Origin: Aurantimonas endophytica
GTDB lineage: Bacteria > Pseudomonadota > Alphaproteobacteria > Rhizobiales > Rhizobiaceae
Assembly: GCF_014196845.1 (NCBI RefSeq)
Contig: NZ_JACIEM010000003.1
Span: 310,001-374,000, forward strand
Reading direction: 5' to 3'
DNA: 64,000 nt
The notes beneath the pieces were generated by a model. That model had not been told where the DNA came from and ran no database searches. It was given only the letters and a program-made list of their open reading frames with translations. The translations under genes and the position numbers were made by a program. Positions 49,352 through 58,585 of the stretch are shown piece by piece. The stretch's first letter is position 1, and every line of letters begins with the position of its first letter.

Positions 49352-50884
49352 TCAGTTCCTGTGGCCGGAGCGGATGATCGTCGCCATGATCTTCTCCTGC
49401 GAGGCCTCGACCGTCGCCATCTCGCCGGCGAAGCGGCCCTCGTTCATGACGTAGAGCCGGTCGGTGATGCCGAGCAGCTCGGGCATCTCGGAGGAGATCA
49501 CGACGATCGCCTTGCCGCTCGCGGCAAGCTCCGCGATGATCGCATAGATTTCGTATTTTGCCCCGACGTCGATGCCGCGCGTCGGCTCGTCGAGGATCAG
49601 CACTTCAGGACCGGCGAACAGCCATTTGGCCAGGACGACCTTCTGCTGGTTGCCGCCGGAGAGATTGACCACTTCCTGGCCGACGCTCGAGCTCTTGATG
49701 CGGATCCGGTCGCGATAGTCGCGCGCCACGGCGAGTTCCCGCCCCTCGTCGACGACGATGCCGTCGGCGATACCGGAGAGATGGGCGAGCGGGATGTTGC
49801 GCCGTATCGTCTCGTCGAGCACGAGCCCGTAGGTCTTGCGGTCCTCGGTGGCGTAGCAGAGGCCGGCGGCGATCGCGCGCGACACGGTCGAGAGGTCCGC
49901 CTTTCTGCCGTGGATCCGCGCTTCGCCGGAAATGCCGACCCCGTAGGAGCGGCCGAACAGGCTCATCGCCAGCTCGGTGCGCCCGGCCCCCATCAAGCCG
50001 GCGATGCCGACCACCTCGCCCCGCCGGACGTGGAAGCTGACGTCGTCGACGACCTTGCGCTCGCTGTGCAGCGGGTGATGGACGGTCCAGTTCGACACCT
50101 CGAACACCGTCTCGCCGATCACCGGCTCGCGCGGCGGATAGCGGTCGGTGAGGCTGCGGCCGACCATGTCGCGGATGATCGCCGCCTCGCTGACGGCCGG
50201 ACTGCGACCGTCGAGGGTCGAGACCGCGGCGCCGTCGCGCAGCACGGTGATCGTGTCGGCGACCTTGGCGATCTCGTTCAGCTTGTGGGAGATCAGGATC
50301 GAGGCGATGCCGCGTGCCTTGAACTCGAGGAGGAGTTTCAGCAGCGCCTCGGAATCGGTCTCGTTGAGGCTGGAGGTCGGCTCGTCGAGGATCAGGAGCT
50401 TGACCTCCTTGGACAGCGCCTTGGCGATCTCGACGAGCTGCTGCTTGCCGAGGCCGAGGTCGGTCACCCGCGTCTGCGGCGACTCCTTGAGTCCGACGCG
50501 CTGCAGCAGCTCCCGGGTGCGCGCGAAGGTCGCCGACCAGTCGATGACGCCGCGGCTTGCCTGCTCGTTGCCGAGGAAGATGTTCTCGGCGATCGACAGC
50601 AGCGGCACCAGCGCCAGCTCCTGGTGGATGATGATGATGCCGAGCCGCTCGGAGTCGGCGATGCCGGAGAACCGGCATTCCTCGCCTTGGAAGCTGATCG
50701 AGCCCTCGTAGGAACCGTGCGGATAGACGCCGGACAGCACCTTCATCAGCGTCGACTTGCCCGCGCCGTTCTCGCCGACCAGCGCATGGATCTCGCCTTC
50801 CGCGACCTTCAGGCTGACGTCGTCGAGCGCGACGACGCCGGGGAAGGTCTTGGTGATGCCGTGCATCTCGAGGATGGTGGTCAT
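49352..50884 (-). CDS. gguA: Multiple-monosaccharide ABC transporter ATPase GguA
   Basis: This is a 510-residue protein with two fused ABC domains, the form used by sugar importers of the RbsA/MglA/GguA class. The first domain has Walker [10 protein letters not shown] and [10 protein letters not shown]. The second has the degenerate Walker [10 protein letters not shown], the signature LSGGNQQKV and [19 protein letters not shown]. It powers uptake through GguB. A 96-base gap with two hairpins separates it from chvE. Confidence 0.95.
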   Translation of the reverse strand: MTTILEMHGITKTFPGVVALDDVSLKVAEGEIHALVGENGAGKSTLMKVLSGVYPHGSYEGSISFQGEECRFSGIADSERLGIIIIHQELALVPLLSIAENIFLGNEQASRGVIDWSATFARTRELLQRVGLKESPQTRVTDLGLGKQQLVEIAKALSKEVKLLILDEPTSSLNETDSEALLKLLLEFKARGIASILISHKLNEIAKVADTITVLRDGAAVSTLDGRSPAVSEAAIIRDMVGRSLTDRYPPREPVIGETVFEVSNWTVHHPLHSERKVVDDVSFHVRRGEVVGIAGLMGAGRTELAMSLFGRSYGVGISGEARIHGRKADLSTVSRAIAAGLCYATEDRKTYGLVLDETIRRNIPLAHLSGIADGIVVDEGRELAVARDYRDRIRIKSSSVGQEVVNLSGGNQQKVVLAKWLFAGPEVLILDEPTRGIDVGAKYEIYAIIAELAASGKAIVVISSEMPELLGITDRLYVMNEGRFAGEMATVEASQEKIMATIIRSGHRN

Positions 50885-50917
50885 GATCGGCTTGTCCGGG
50901 AAGGGAAGATGCGGTCG

Positions 50918-50974
50918 CGCGGTGCCGCGGCCGGAGCCACGGCACCGCGACGGGCAGCGCCTTGCGGCGCTGCC
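50918..50974 (-). other. Tandem stem-loops between chvE and gguA
   Basis: Two perfect hairpins fill the chvE-gguA gap. One is a 9-bp stem, 50953-50961 with 50966-50974, with a 4-base loop. The other is a 10-bp stem, 50918-50927 with 50940-50949. They lie right after the chvE stop and are not followed by T runs. Such structures commonly protect the upstream binding-protein mRNA or partly terminate it, giving more ChvE than GguAB. Confidence 0.7.
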
Positions 50975-50980
50975 GGCGCG

Positions 50981-52051
50981 TCACTTGATCTGGTCGGCGG
51001 TGTAGTAGCCGCTGTCGACCAGCGTCTCGTCGATATTGTCCTTGGTCACCAGCACCGGCTTCAGGAGGTAGGACGGGACGACCTTGACGCCGTTGTCGTA
51101 GGTCTCGGTGTCGTTGACCTCGGGCTCCCTGTCGCTGAGCAGCGCGTCGACCATCGCGACCGTGACCTTCGCGAGTTCGCGCGTGTCCTTGAAGATCGTC
51201 GAGGACTGCTCGTCGGCGAGGATCGACTTCACCGAGGGGATTTCTGCGTCCTGGCCGCTGACCACCGGCATCTTGAGGTCGCCGGAGCCGTAGCCGACGC
51301 CCTTCAGCGACGACAGGATGCCGATCGACAGGCCGTCATAGGGCGACAGCACCGCATCGACCTGGTCGTCGGTGTAGTGGGCGGACAGGAGGTTATCCAT
51401 GCGGGCCTGGGCGACCGAGCCGTCCCAGCGCAGCGTGCCGACCTTGTCCATGCCGGTCTGGCCGCTCTTGACCACCAGCTTGCCGGAATCGATGTGCGGC
51501 TGCAGCACGCTCATCGCGCCATCGTAGAAGAAGTAGGCGTTGTTGTCGTCGGGCGAGCCGCCGAACAATTCGATGTTGAACGGACCTTCCTGGTTTTCCA
51601 CGTCGAGCGCGTCGACGATCGACTGGGCCTGCAGCACGCCCACCTGGAAATTGTCGAAGGTCGCGTAATAGTCGACATTCTCGGAGTCGCGGATCAACCG
51701 GTCATAGGCGATCACCGGGATGTCGGATGCCGCCGCATTGGCGAGCACGTTGGAAAGGGTGGTGCCGTCGATCGAGGCGATGACCAGCGCGGAGACGCCC
51801 TTGGTCACCATGTTCTCGATCTGCGACAGCTGGTTCGGGATGTCGTCCTCGGCATATTGCAGGTCGGTCGCGTAGCCGGCCGCCTCGAACTGCTCGACCA
51901 TCGAATTGCCGTCGGCGATCCAGCGGGCCGAGGACTTGGTCGGCATGGCGATGCCGATCGTGCCCTTGTCCTGGGCGAAGGCGCCGGTCGGCAGCGCGAA
52001 CGCCATCGCGGCCGCGGCCAGTCCTGCCATCAAGGTCTGCGTCATTCTCAT
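50981..52051 (-). CDS. chvE: Periplasmic monosaccharide-binding protein ChvE
   Basis: This is a 356-residue sugar-binding protein that follows Agrobacterium ChvE very closely. A signal peptide (about 1-26, ending AFAQ) is followed by [79 protein letters not shown] and [15 protein letters not shown]. ChvE binds D-galactose, L-arabinose, D-glucose and others, feeds GguAB and, in Agrobacterium, also stimulates VirA. No vir genes are in the window. The ATG at 52051 fits the signal peptide. It is preceded by its gntR-type regulator gene. Confidence 0.95.
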   Translation of the reverse strand: MRMTQTLMAGLAAAAMAFALPTGAFAQDKGTIGIAMPTKSSARWIADGNSMVEQFEAAGYATDLQYAEDDIPNQLSQIENMVTKGVSALVIASIDGTTLSNVLANAAASDIPVIAYDRLIRDSENVDYYATFDNFQVGVLQAQSIVDALDVENQEGPFNIELFGGSPDDNNAYFFYDGAMSVLQPHIDSGKLVVKSGQTGMDKVGTLRWDGSVAQARMDNLLSAHYTDDQVDAVLSPYDGLSIGILSSLKGVGYGSGDLKMPVVSGQDAEIPSVKSILADEQSSTIFKDTRELAKVTVAMVDALLSDREPEVNDTETYDNGVKVVPSYLLKPVLVTKDNIDETLVDSGYYTADQIK

Positions 52052-52107
52052 GGTCTGTTCCTCCCTGAACGTTTGCCGGCGCTGGGGCGCACCGGCCTCG
52101 ATATGGT

Positions 52108-52902
52108 TCATCCCGCGACGGCCGCGCCGCGCTCCCCGTCCGGATTTCGTGTCGCGCTGGCGGCCTTGCCGCCGGCCTCCTCGCCGGGCGCGTAGAGCGC
52201 CAGCACGACGTCTTCGAAGGCGCTCTCGATCAGCCGCCGCATGAACAGTTCCGCCGCCTCGCCGTCACCGGCGACGATCGCGTCCCGCACCCGTCCATGC
52301 TGGCGCACCGTTTCGTCCTGCGGGTTCTGCCGCCAGGACAGCGAGAAGGAGATCGACAGGCTGCGCTCGATCATCGCGCCGAGCGAGACCAGCATCGGGT
52401 TGCCGGTGGCCTCGAGGATCATACGGTGAAAGGCGAGATCGGCGGCGATCAGCGCCGGCGAGCCACGTGGATTGTCGCGCATGCCGTCCAGCGCCTCGCC
52501 CAGCCGCCGCGCCTGGTCGGGCGTGATGCGTTCCGCGGCGAGGCGCGCGGCGGCTGGCTCGTTGATCAGCCGCATCTCGTAGAGCGCGTCGATGAAGGGT
52601 CGCCCGAAAGCCGTGGTGACGTGCCAGCCCATCACGTCGGGGTCGAGCATGTTCCACTCGATCCGCTCGCGCACCCTGGTGCCGACCTTGGGGCCGACGC
52701 TGATCAGGCCCTTGGCGACGAGATGGCGGATCGCCTCTCGAACGACGGTGCGCGACACGCCGTATTGGGTCTGGAGTTCCTTTTCGGTGGGCAGGACCTC
52801 GCCGCAGGCGAGCACGCCGGAGGTGATCTTGCGGCCGAATTCCGCCGCCAGCGCCACCGTCCGGTTCGACCGTTTCGGGCCGATCGCCGCTTCCACCTGC
52901 AT
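52108..52902 (-). CDS. GntR-family (FadR/FCD) regulator of the sugar operon
   Basis: This is a 264-residue regulator. The N-terminal winged helix-turn-helix (about 12-75: [57 protein letters not shown]) is followed by an all-helical FCD domain (about 95-235) with metal-binding-type residues in DLAFHRMI and [10 protein letters not shown]. It lies immediately upstream of chvE on the same strand and divergent from the dehydratase operon. It is the prime candidate to bind the operator-like sites in the 236-base intergenic region, with a sugar acid as inducer. The start at 52902 was chosen so that the protein begins near the family N terminus; longer forms are possible. Confidence 0.88.
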   Translation of the reverse strand: MQVEAAIGPKRSNRTVALAAEFGRKITSGVLACGEVLPTEKELQTQYGVSRTVVREAIRHLVAKGLISVGPKVGTRVRERIEWNMLDPDVMGWHVTTAFGRPFIDALYEMRLINEPAAARLAAERITPDQARRLGEALDGMRDNPRGSPALIAADLAFHRMILEATGNPMLVSLGAMIERSLSISFSLSWRQNPQDETVRQHGRVRDAIVAGDGEAAELFMRRLIESAFEDVVLALYAPGEEAGGKAASATRNPDGERGAAVAG

Positions 52903-52930
52903 CCTTAAAGAGGCCTCCCGCCCTCGCAAT

Positions 52931-53005
52931 GATCGTATCAATGCGGCAAGATCGGACGGCTGGCAAGGGGGTGTTGCGGCATCTGGCCGCCGAAGATCAT
53001 ACCAA
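52931..53005. promoter_or_regulatory. Pair of similar 11-bp candidate operator sites
   Basis: GATCGTATCAA (52931-52941) and GATCATACCAA (52995-53005) agree at 9 of 11 bases and are in the same orientation 64 bases apart, just upstream of the gntR-type gene. The GAT-N2-ATC and GTAT cores resemble operators of FadR-type GntR regulators. Autoregulation is inferred. Confidence 0.4.
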
Positions 53006-53050
53006 CGAGCGAAAGTGAGCGAGTACTGGCCGCGAGCTCCGGTCCGGGCG

Positions 53051-53079
53051 TTGAACGGTCCCGCAATTAATGTATACGT
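53051..53079 (+). promoter_or_regulatory. Dehydratase operon promoter overlapped by GTATAC operator
   Basis: TTGAAC (53051-53056) and TATACG (53073-53078) are 16 bases apart and could form a promoter. The element AATGTATACGT (53069-53079), with the perfect palindrome GTATAC, overlaps the -10 box, so a bound regulator would block transcription. The same 11 bases occur inverted at 58521-58531. Confidence 0.5.
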
Positions 53080-53138
53080 CATTCGACCGCAGGCCCGCTC
53101 GGCGGCGCGACGCGGCGAGACGACGATCCGGAGATCCG

Positions 53139-54956
53139 ATGACCCAAGACAAGACGGCGAACCGCCTGAGATCCCGCGCCTGGTTCGACAATCCGTCCAA
53201 TCCGGACATGACCGCGCTCTATCTGGAGCGCTACCTGAATTTCGGCCTCAGCCTGGAAGAGCTGCAGTCGGGCCGGCCGATCATCGGCATCGCCCAGACC
53301 GGCTCCGACCTCTCGCCCTGCAACCGGCACCATCTCGAGCTCGCCAAGCGGGTCCGCGAGGGCATCCGCGAGGCAGGCGGCATCGCCATCGAGTTCCCGG
53401 TCCATCCGATCCAGGAGACCGGCAAGCGCCCGACCGCCGGGCTCGACCGCAACCTCGCCTATCTCGGCCTGGTGGAGATCCTCTACGGCTACCCGCTCGA
53501 CGGCGTGGTGCTGACCATCGGCTGCGACAAGACCACGCCTGCCTGCCTGATGGCGGCGGCGACCGTCAACATACCGGCGATCGCGCTGTCGGTCGGGCCG
53601 ATGCTGAACGGCTGGTTCCGCGGCGAGCGCACCGGTTCGGGGACAATCGTCTGGAAGGCCCGCGAGCTGATGGCGACCGGCGAGATCGACTACCAGGGCT
53701 TCATCAAGCTCGTCGCCTCCTCGGCCCCTTCGACCGGCTACTGCAACACGATGGGCACGGCGACGACGATGAACTCGCTGGCCGAGGCGCTCGGCATGCA
53801 GCTGCCGGGTTCCGCGGCGATCCCCGCGCCCTACCGCGACCGCCAGGAGATCAGCTACCTCACCGGCAAGCGCATCGTCGACATGGTGCACGAGGACCTG
53901 AAGCCCTCGGACATCCTGACCCGCGAGAACTTCATCAACGCCATCCGCGTCAATTCGGCGATCGGCGGTTCGACCAACGCGCCGATCCACCTCAACGCGC
54001 TGGCCCGCCATGTCGGCGTCGAGCTCTCGCTCGACGACTGGCAGAAATACGGCGAGGAGATCCCGCTGCTGGTCAATTTGCAGCCGGCCGGCGAGTATCT
54101 CGGCGAGGACTACTACCATGCCGGCGGCGTGCCGGCGGTGGTCAACCAGCTGATGACGCAGGGGCTGGTCCACGAGGACGCGCCAACCGTCAACGGCCAC
54201 TCTATCGGCGACAATTGCCGCGGCGCGCGGATCGAGGACGAGAAGGTCATCCGGCCGTTCGACCAGCCGATCATGACGCATGCCGGCTTCCGCGTGCTGC
54301 GCGGCAATCTGTTCGACTCCGCCATCATGAAGCTGTCGGTGATCTCGCCGGAGTTCCGCGAGCGCTATCTGTGCAATCCGGGCGACCCGATGGCGATCGA
54401 GGGCGTTGCCGTGGTGTTCGACGGGCCGGAAGACTACCACGCTAGGATCGACGACCCGGCGCTGGCGATCGACGAGCATTCGGTGCTGTTCATGCGCGGC
54501 GCCGGCCCGATCGGCTATCCGGGCGGCGCCGAGGTGGTCAACATGCGCGCCCCCGATTACCTCCTGAAGCGCGGCATCCACTCACTGCCCTGCGTCGGCG
54601 ACGGCCGCCAGTCCGGCACGTCCGGCTCGCCGTCGATCCTCAACGCCTCGCCCGAGGCAGCCGCCGGCGGCGGCCTTGCCATCCTGCGGACCGGCGACCG
54701 GGTGCGGCTCGACCTCGAGCGCGGCACCGCCGACATGCTGGTACCGGAAGAAGAGATCGCGCGGCGGCGCAGCGAACTGGAGGCCGCCGGCGGCTACCAG
54801 CATCCGCCCCACCAGACGCCGTGGCAGGAGATCCAGCGCAGCTTCGTCTCGCAGTTCGAGACCGGCGCGGTGCTGGAGAACGCCGTCGCCTACCGGCAGA
54901 TCGCCCAGGGCGGCGTCGACGGCAAGAACCCCCGGGTTCCGCGCGACAATCACTGA
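53139..54956 (+). CDS. IlvD/Edd-family sugar-acid dehydratase
   Basis: This is a 605-residue Fe-S dehydratase. The three cluster cysteines expected for the [2Fe-2S] sugar-acid dehydratases are at 61 ([10 protein letters not shown]), 129 ([10 protein letters not shown]) and 202 ([13 protein letters not shown]). Their spacing equals that I recall for L-arabinonate dehydratase of Rhizobium leguminosarum, an enzyme reported to accept also D-fuconate and D-galactonate. It should make 2-keto-3-deoxy sugar acids. Divergent from the chvE-dgoKA operon, it may supply the galactonate dehydratase step. The ATG at 53139 has GGAG upstream. A role on L-arabonate or D-xylonate is equally possible. Confidence 0.88.
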   Translation: MTQDKTANRLRSRAWFDNPSNPDMTALYLERYLNFGLSLEELQSGRPIIGIAQTGSDLSPCNRHHLELAKRVREGIREAGGIAIEFPVHPIQETGKRPTAGLDRNLAYLGLVEILYGYPLDGVVLTIGCDKTTPACLMAAATVNIPAIALSVGPMLNGWFRGERTGSGTIVWKARELMATGEIDYQGFIKLVASSAPSTGYCNTMGTATTMNSLAEALGMQLPGSAAIPAPYRDRQEISYLTGKRIVDMVHEDLKPSDILTRENFINAIRVNSAIGGSTNAPIHLNALARHVGVELSLDDWQKYGEEIPLLVNLQPAGEYLGEDYYHAGGVPAVVNQLMTQGLVHEDAPTVNGHSIGDNCRGARIEDEKVIRPFDQPIMTHAGFRVLRGNLFDSAIMKLSVISPEFRERYLCNPGDPMAIEGVAVVFDGPEDYHARIDDPALAIDEHSVLFMRGAGPIGYPGGAEVVNMRAPDYLLKRGIHSLPCVGDGRQSGTSGSPSILNASPEAAAGGGLAILRTGDRVRLDLERGTADMLVPEEEIARRRSELEAAGGYQHPPHQTPWQEIQRSFVSQFETGAVLENAVAYRQIAQGGVDGKNPRVPRDNH

Positions 54957-54988
54957 CCCATGACGCCAGGACGAACAGGAAGCATGAC

Positions 54989-55741
54989 ATGAGCAAGCGC
55001 CTCGAGGGCAAGATCGCCGTCTGCACCGCCGCCGGCCAGGGCATTGGCCGCGAAGTGGCGGAGGCCTTCCTGCGCGAGGGCGCGACGGTCTTCGCCTCCG
55101 ATCTCGACGAGACCAAGCTCGAGGGCCTCGACGCCTTCGGCGACGTGCGCACCATGGCGCTGGACGTCACCAACAGCGAGGCCGTCGCCGCCTATCTCGC
55201 CGGGGTGGAGACGCCGGACATCCTGTTCAACTGCGCCGGCTTCGTCCACCACGGCACGGTACTCGACTGCGACGAAAAGGCCTGGGACTTCTCCTTCGAC
55301 CTGAACCTCAAGTCGATGCACCGGACGATCTCGGCGCTGCTGCCGCGCATGGTCGAGAAGGGCGCCGGCTCGATCATCAACATGTCCTCGGCGGCGTCCT
55401 CCATCAAGGCGGCGCCGAACCGCTACGTCTACATGGCGACCAAGGCCGCGGTGATCGGCCTGACCCGCTCGGTCGCGATCGACTTCATCCGCAGCGGCAT
55501 CCGCTGCAACGCCATCTGCCCCGGCACGATCGAGTCGCCGTCGCTGGAGGGGCGCATCGAGGAACTCGGCCGCACGGTCGGCGGCACCGACAAGGCCCGC
55601 ACGATGTTCATCGAGCGCCAGCCGATGGGCCGCCTCGGCACGCCCGAGGAGATCGCCTATCTCGCCGTCTATCTCGCCTCCGACGAAAGCCGCTTCACCA
55701 CCGGCACGACGCAGCTGATCGACGGCGGCTGGTCGCTCTAG
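54989..55741 (+). CDS. SDR dehydrogenase, DHRS6/2-keto-3-deoxy-L-fuconate dehydrogenase-like
   Basis: This is a 250-residue classical SDR. The cofactor motif is TAAGQGIG (13-20), NCAG replaces NNAG (81-84), and the active-site Tyr148 and Lys152 are in YMATK. FNCAGFVHHGTVLDCDEKAWDFSFDLNLKSM and the DGGWSL ending are shared with human DHRS6/BDH2 and bacterial 2-keto-3-deoxy-L-fuconate dehydrogenases. Following a sugar-acid dehydratase, oxidation of a 2-keto-3-deoxy sugar acid is the most likely reaction. It starts 32 bases after the dehydratase and has an ACAGGAAGC ribosome site. Confidence 0.87.
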   Translation: MSKRLEGKIAVCTAAGQGIGREVAEAFLREGATVFASDLDETKLEGLDAFGDVRTMALDVTNSEAVAAYLAGVETPDILFNCAGFVHHGTVLDCDEKAWDFSFDLNLKSMHRTISALLPRMVEKGAGSIINMSSAASSIKAAPNRYVYMATKAAVIGLTRSVAIDFIRSGIRCNAICPGTIESPSLEGRIEELGRTVGGTDKARTMFIERQPMGRLGTPEEIAYLAVYLASDESRFTTGTTQLIDGGWSL

Positions 55742-55769
55742 GGCACAGCGGCATAGAGGGAGGAACACG

Positions 55770-56747
55770 ATGCGCATTCTGATACTGGGCGCCGCCGGGA
55801 TGATGGGGCGCCGGCTCATTGCGGCGCTCTGCGCCGAGGGCCGCATGGAAGGCCAGGCGATCACGGCGATCGACGCCTTCGACGTGGTCGCCGCCGACCT
55901 GCCGCCCTGCGACGGCGTGACCATCAATGCGAGCGCCGGCGACATTGCCGACCGCGCCACCGTCGAGGCGCTCGTCGCCGAACGGCCGGAGGTGATCTTC
56001 CACCTCGCCGCCATCGTCTCCGGCGAGGCCGAGGCGGATTTCGAGAAGGGCTACCGGATCAATCTCGACGGCATGCATCACCTGCTCGAGGCGATCCGCA
56101 AGACCGGCGGCGCCTACCGGCCGCGGCTGGTGTTCACCTCGTCGATCGCCGTGTTCGGTACGCCGTTCGACGAGAAGATCACGGACACGTTTCTCTGCGC
56201 CCCGCTGACCAGCTACGGCACCCAGAAGGCGGTCTCGGAACTCTTGCTGTCGGACTACACCCGCAAGGGCTTCGTCGACGGCGTGGCGATCCGGCTGCCG
56301 ACCATCGTCGTGCGGCCCGGCAAGCCCAACAAGGCCGCGTCGAGCTTCTTCTCGGGCATCATCCGCGAGCCGCTGGCCGGCCAGGAGGCGATCCTGCCGG
56401 TCGACGACGAGGTGCGCCACTGGGTGGCGAGCCCCGCCGCGGCCGTCGGATTCCTGCTGCATGCCGCCACCATGGACACCGACATGCTGGGGCATCGCCG
56501 GGCGCTCAGCATGCCGGGGCTGTCGGTGACCATCGCCGAGATGATCGAGGCGCTGCGCGAGGTGGCCGGCGAGGAGGTCGCCGCCCGGATCCGCCGCGAG
56601 CCGGACGCGACGATCGAGAAGATCGTCGCCGGCTGGCCGCGCGACTTCGATGCCCGGCGCGCCGCCGAGGCGGGCTTCACCGCCGATACCGACTTCGCCA
56701 GCATCATTCGGGCTCATATCGCCGACGAAGCAGCCAGGAGCGCGTGA
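55770..56747 (+). CDS. denD: NAD-dependent epimerase/dehydratase family, D-erythronate dehydrogenase-like
   Basis: This is a 325-residue extended SDR. The cofactor loop is LGAAGMMGRRL, the active-site region has VFTSSIAVFG followed by SYGTQKAVSELL (Tyr-x3-Lys), and IRLPTIVVRPGKPNKAASSFFSGIIREPL is typical of DenD proteins, which oxidise the C3-OH of D-erythronate. Located between a 2-keto-3-deoxy acid SDR and a beta-hydroxyacid dehydrogenase, it could act on erythronate or another aldonate. The ATG follows AGGGAGGAACACG. The symbol is by similarity only. Confidence 0.75.
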   Translation: MRILILGAAGMMGRRLIAALCAEGRMEGQAITAIDAFDVVAADLPPCDGVTINASAGDIADRATVEALVAERPEVIFHLAAIVSGEAEADFEKGYRINLDGMHHLLEAIRKTGGAYRPRLVFTSSIAVFGTPFDEKITDTFLCAPLTSYGTQKAVSELLLSDYTRKGFVDGVAIRLPTIVVRPGKPNKAASSFFSGIIREPLAGQEAILPVDDEVRHWVASPAAAVGFLLHAATMDTDMLGHRRALSMPGLSVTIAEMIEALREVAGEEVAARIRREPDATIEKIVAGWPRDFDARRAAEAGFTADTDFASIIRAHIADEAARSA

Positions 56748-56791
56748 GCGATGCCCACCCGCAACAAGCATCCGCAAGAGAGGCAGAACTG

Positions 56792-57697
56792 ATGGCAGAT
56801 CGACCCCGCATCGGCTTCGTGGGCGTCGGCCTGATGGGCCACGGCATGGCCAAGAACATCGTCGAGGCCGGCTATCCGCTGACGGTGCTCGCGCACAGGA
56901 ACCGCGAGCCGGTCGAGGACCTCAAGACGCGTGGTGCCAAGGAAGCGGCCAGCGTCGCCGAGCTCGCCGCGGCGTCGGACGTGATCTTCCTCTGCCTGCC
57001 CGGCAGCCCGCAGGTGGAAGCGACGGTTGCGGCGATCCTGGCAGGGGAGCTGCAGGGGAAGACCATCATCGACACCTCGACCAGCAATCCGGTCTCGACC
57101 CGCGCGCTGGCCGAGCGCTGCGGCGAGGCGGGCGCGACCTTCATCGACGCGCCGCTGTCGCGCACCCCGAAAGAGGCCTGGGAAGGCACGCTCGACACGA
57201 TGGTCGGCGCCAGCGAGGCCGAATTCGAGCGGGTTCGCCCGCTGCTCGAGACCTGGGCGGGCAAGGTGGTGCGGGTCGGCGAGACCGGCGCCGGGCACAC
57301 GATGAAGCTGCTCAACAACTTCGTCTCGCTCGGCTACGCTTCGATCTATTCGGAAGCCCTGGCGATCGGCGCCAAGAACGGCATCGATGCGGCGACCTTT
57401 CACGGCGTCATCGGCGGCGGAAGGATGGATTGCGGCTTCTACCAGACCTTCATGCAATACGTCGTCGGACGCGACCGCGACGCGCACAAATTCACGCTGC
57501 GCAACGCCCACAAGGACATGCGCTACGTGGTCTCGCTGGCGAACGAGAGCGGCATCGCCTCGCATGTATCCTCGACCGTCAAGAACGGGCTGGCGACGGC
57601 TGAATCGCTCGGCCGCGGCGACGACTTCCTGCCGATGCTGTCGGACGTGGTCGCGGAACTGAACGGTGTCCGGCGCGACGGCGGCACAGACCATTGA
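56792..57697 (+). CDS. Beta-hydroxyacid dehydrogenase (3-hydroxyisobutyrate dehydrogenase family)
   Basis: This is a 301-residue two-domain NAD(P)-dependent enzyme. The Rossmann motif is GFVGVGLMGHGMAKNI, the substrate motif is IDAPLSRTPKEAWEGTLD (a variant of DAPVSGG), and the catalytic Lys is in TMKLLNNFVSLG. This family includes tartronate semialdehyde reductase, hydroxyisobutyrate dehydrogenase and L-threonate dehydrogenase. The unusual SRTPKEA in place of SGG suggests a different substrate from its paralogue at 59356. It is followed by the overlapping gntR gene. Confidence 0.88.
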   Translation: MADRPRIGFVGVGLMGHGMAKNIVEAGYPLTVLAHRNREPVEDLKTRGAKEAASVAELAAASDVIFLCLPGSPQVEATVAAILAGELQGKTIIDTSTSNPVSTRALAERCGEAGATFIDAPLSRTPKEAWEGTLDTMVGASEAEFERVRPLLETWAGKVVRVGETGAGHTMKLLNNFVSLGYASIYSEALAIGAKNGIDAATFHGVIGGGRMDCGFYQTFMQYVVGRDRDAHKFTLRNAHKDMRYVVSLANESGIASHVSSTVKNGLATAESLGRGDDFLPMLSDVVAELNGVRRDGGTDH

Positions 57698-58497
57698 AAG
57701 GCTTGCGCAGCGATGGGCAGAGGAGGACGGCGCTGACGAAGCCTGACGCTCCCGGTGACAACGGCCGTGCACGGGTCCCCGCCGGCGGCTCCCGCCCCCG
57801 GCCGAGCCTGCAGGGCGTCGCGTCCATGCCGGCGCGCGAGCGGGCCTATCGCGAGCTGAAGTTCCGGATTCTCGAGGGGCGGCTGCCGCCGGGCACGACG
57901 TTGCTCGAGACGGAAGTCGCCGCGCTCCTGTCGATGAGCCGCACGCCGATCCGCGAGGCGCTGATCAAGCTCGACGAGGAAGGCCTCGTGCGGGTGCGCC
58001 CGCGTCACGGCGTCACCGTCCGGTCGCAGTCGCTCGACGATCTTGCCGAGATATATGAGGTCTTCTCGGCGCTCGAAGTGGTCGCGGCGCGGCTTCTTGC
58101 CCGGCGCGGCCTGTCGGAGGCCGAGATCGACCGGCTGCGCGGGCTGATGGCGCAGATGGAACGCGCCACCAAGCGCGACGACATCGCGCAATGGTCGCAG
58201 CTCGACGACAATTTCCATTCCGAGATCGTCGCTCTCTGCGGCAACAGCCGGCTGCAGACGACGCTCCGCCAGTACTGGGACCAGCAATATCGCGCCCGCA
58301 TGGCGATCGTGCCGCTGCGTCCGCGCCCGTCCCAGTCGGACGAGGAGCACCGGGCGATCGTCGCGGCGATCGCCGCGCGCGACAGCGAAGAGGCGGGACG
58401 GCTCCACCAGTTGCATCGCGACCGGACCGACCAGCAGGCGCTGGCGCTGCTGCGGTTGCAGGCGGGGCCGGCCGCGCAGGATGTGACGGACGAATAG
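57694..58497 (+). CDS. GntR-family (FCD) transcriptional regulator
   Basis: This is a 267-residue regulator. A Pro/Arg-rich N-terminal tail is followed by the winged helix (about 48-110: ARERAYRELKFRILEGRLPPGTTLLETEVAALLSMSRTPIREALIKLDEEGLVRVRPRHGVTV) and the helical FCD domain with DDNFHSEIV and DEEHRAIVAAI, the His residues typical of metal-binding FCD regulators. A TTG at 57694 overlaps the previous stop by four bases (TTGA); an internal ATG at about 57826 would remove the tail. It probably binds the GTATAC element at 58521 and the identical element at 53069. Confidence 0.87.
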   Translation: MKGLRSDGQRRTALTKPDAPGDNGRARVPAGGSRPRPSLQGVASMPARERAYRELKFRILEGRLPPGTTLLETEVAALLSMSRTPIREALIKLDEEGLVRVRPRHGVTVRSQSLDDLAEIYEVFSALEVVAARLLARRGLSEAEIDRLRGLMAQMERATKRDDIAQWSQLDDNFHSEIVALCGNSRLQTTLRQYWDQQYRARMAIVPLRPRPSQSDEEHRAIVAAIAARDSEEAGRLHQLHRDRTDQQALALLRLQAGPAAQDVTDE

Positions 58498-58520
58498 GCG
58501 GGCGCCGGGCAGCCAAAACA

Positions 58521-58531
58521 ACGTATACATT
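58521..58531. promoter_or_regulatory. Second copy of the GTATAC operator
   Basis: ACGTATACATT here is the exact reverse complement of the 11-base element at 53069-53079 and is centred on the palindrome GTATAC. It lies 24 bases after the second gntR gene and 55 bases before the next SDR gene, an operator-like position. Confidence 0.5.
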
Positions 58532-58585
58532 GCACCAGACGGCGCGCTGTGTGATGAGCCAGCTGGACATGAGGGAGGGGAGAAG

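Noticed and set aside
49088-52195. Very long plus-strand open frame opposite gguB, gguA and chvE
   Set aside because: It is the antisense shadow of three clearly recognisable genes. Its translation (long Asp/Arg/Gly/His runs) has no domain.
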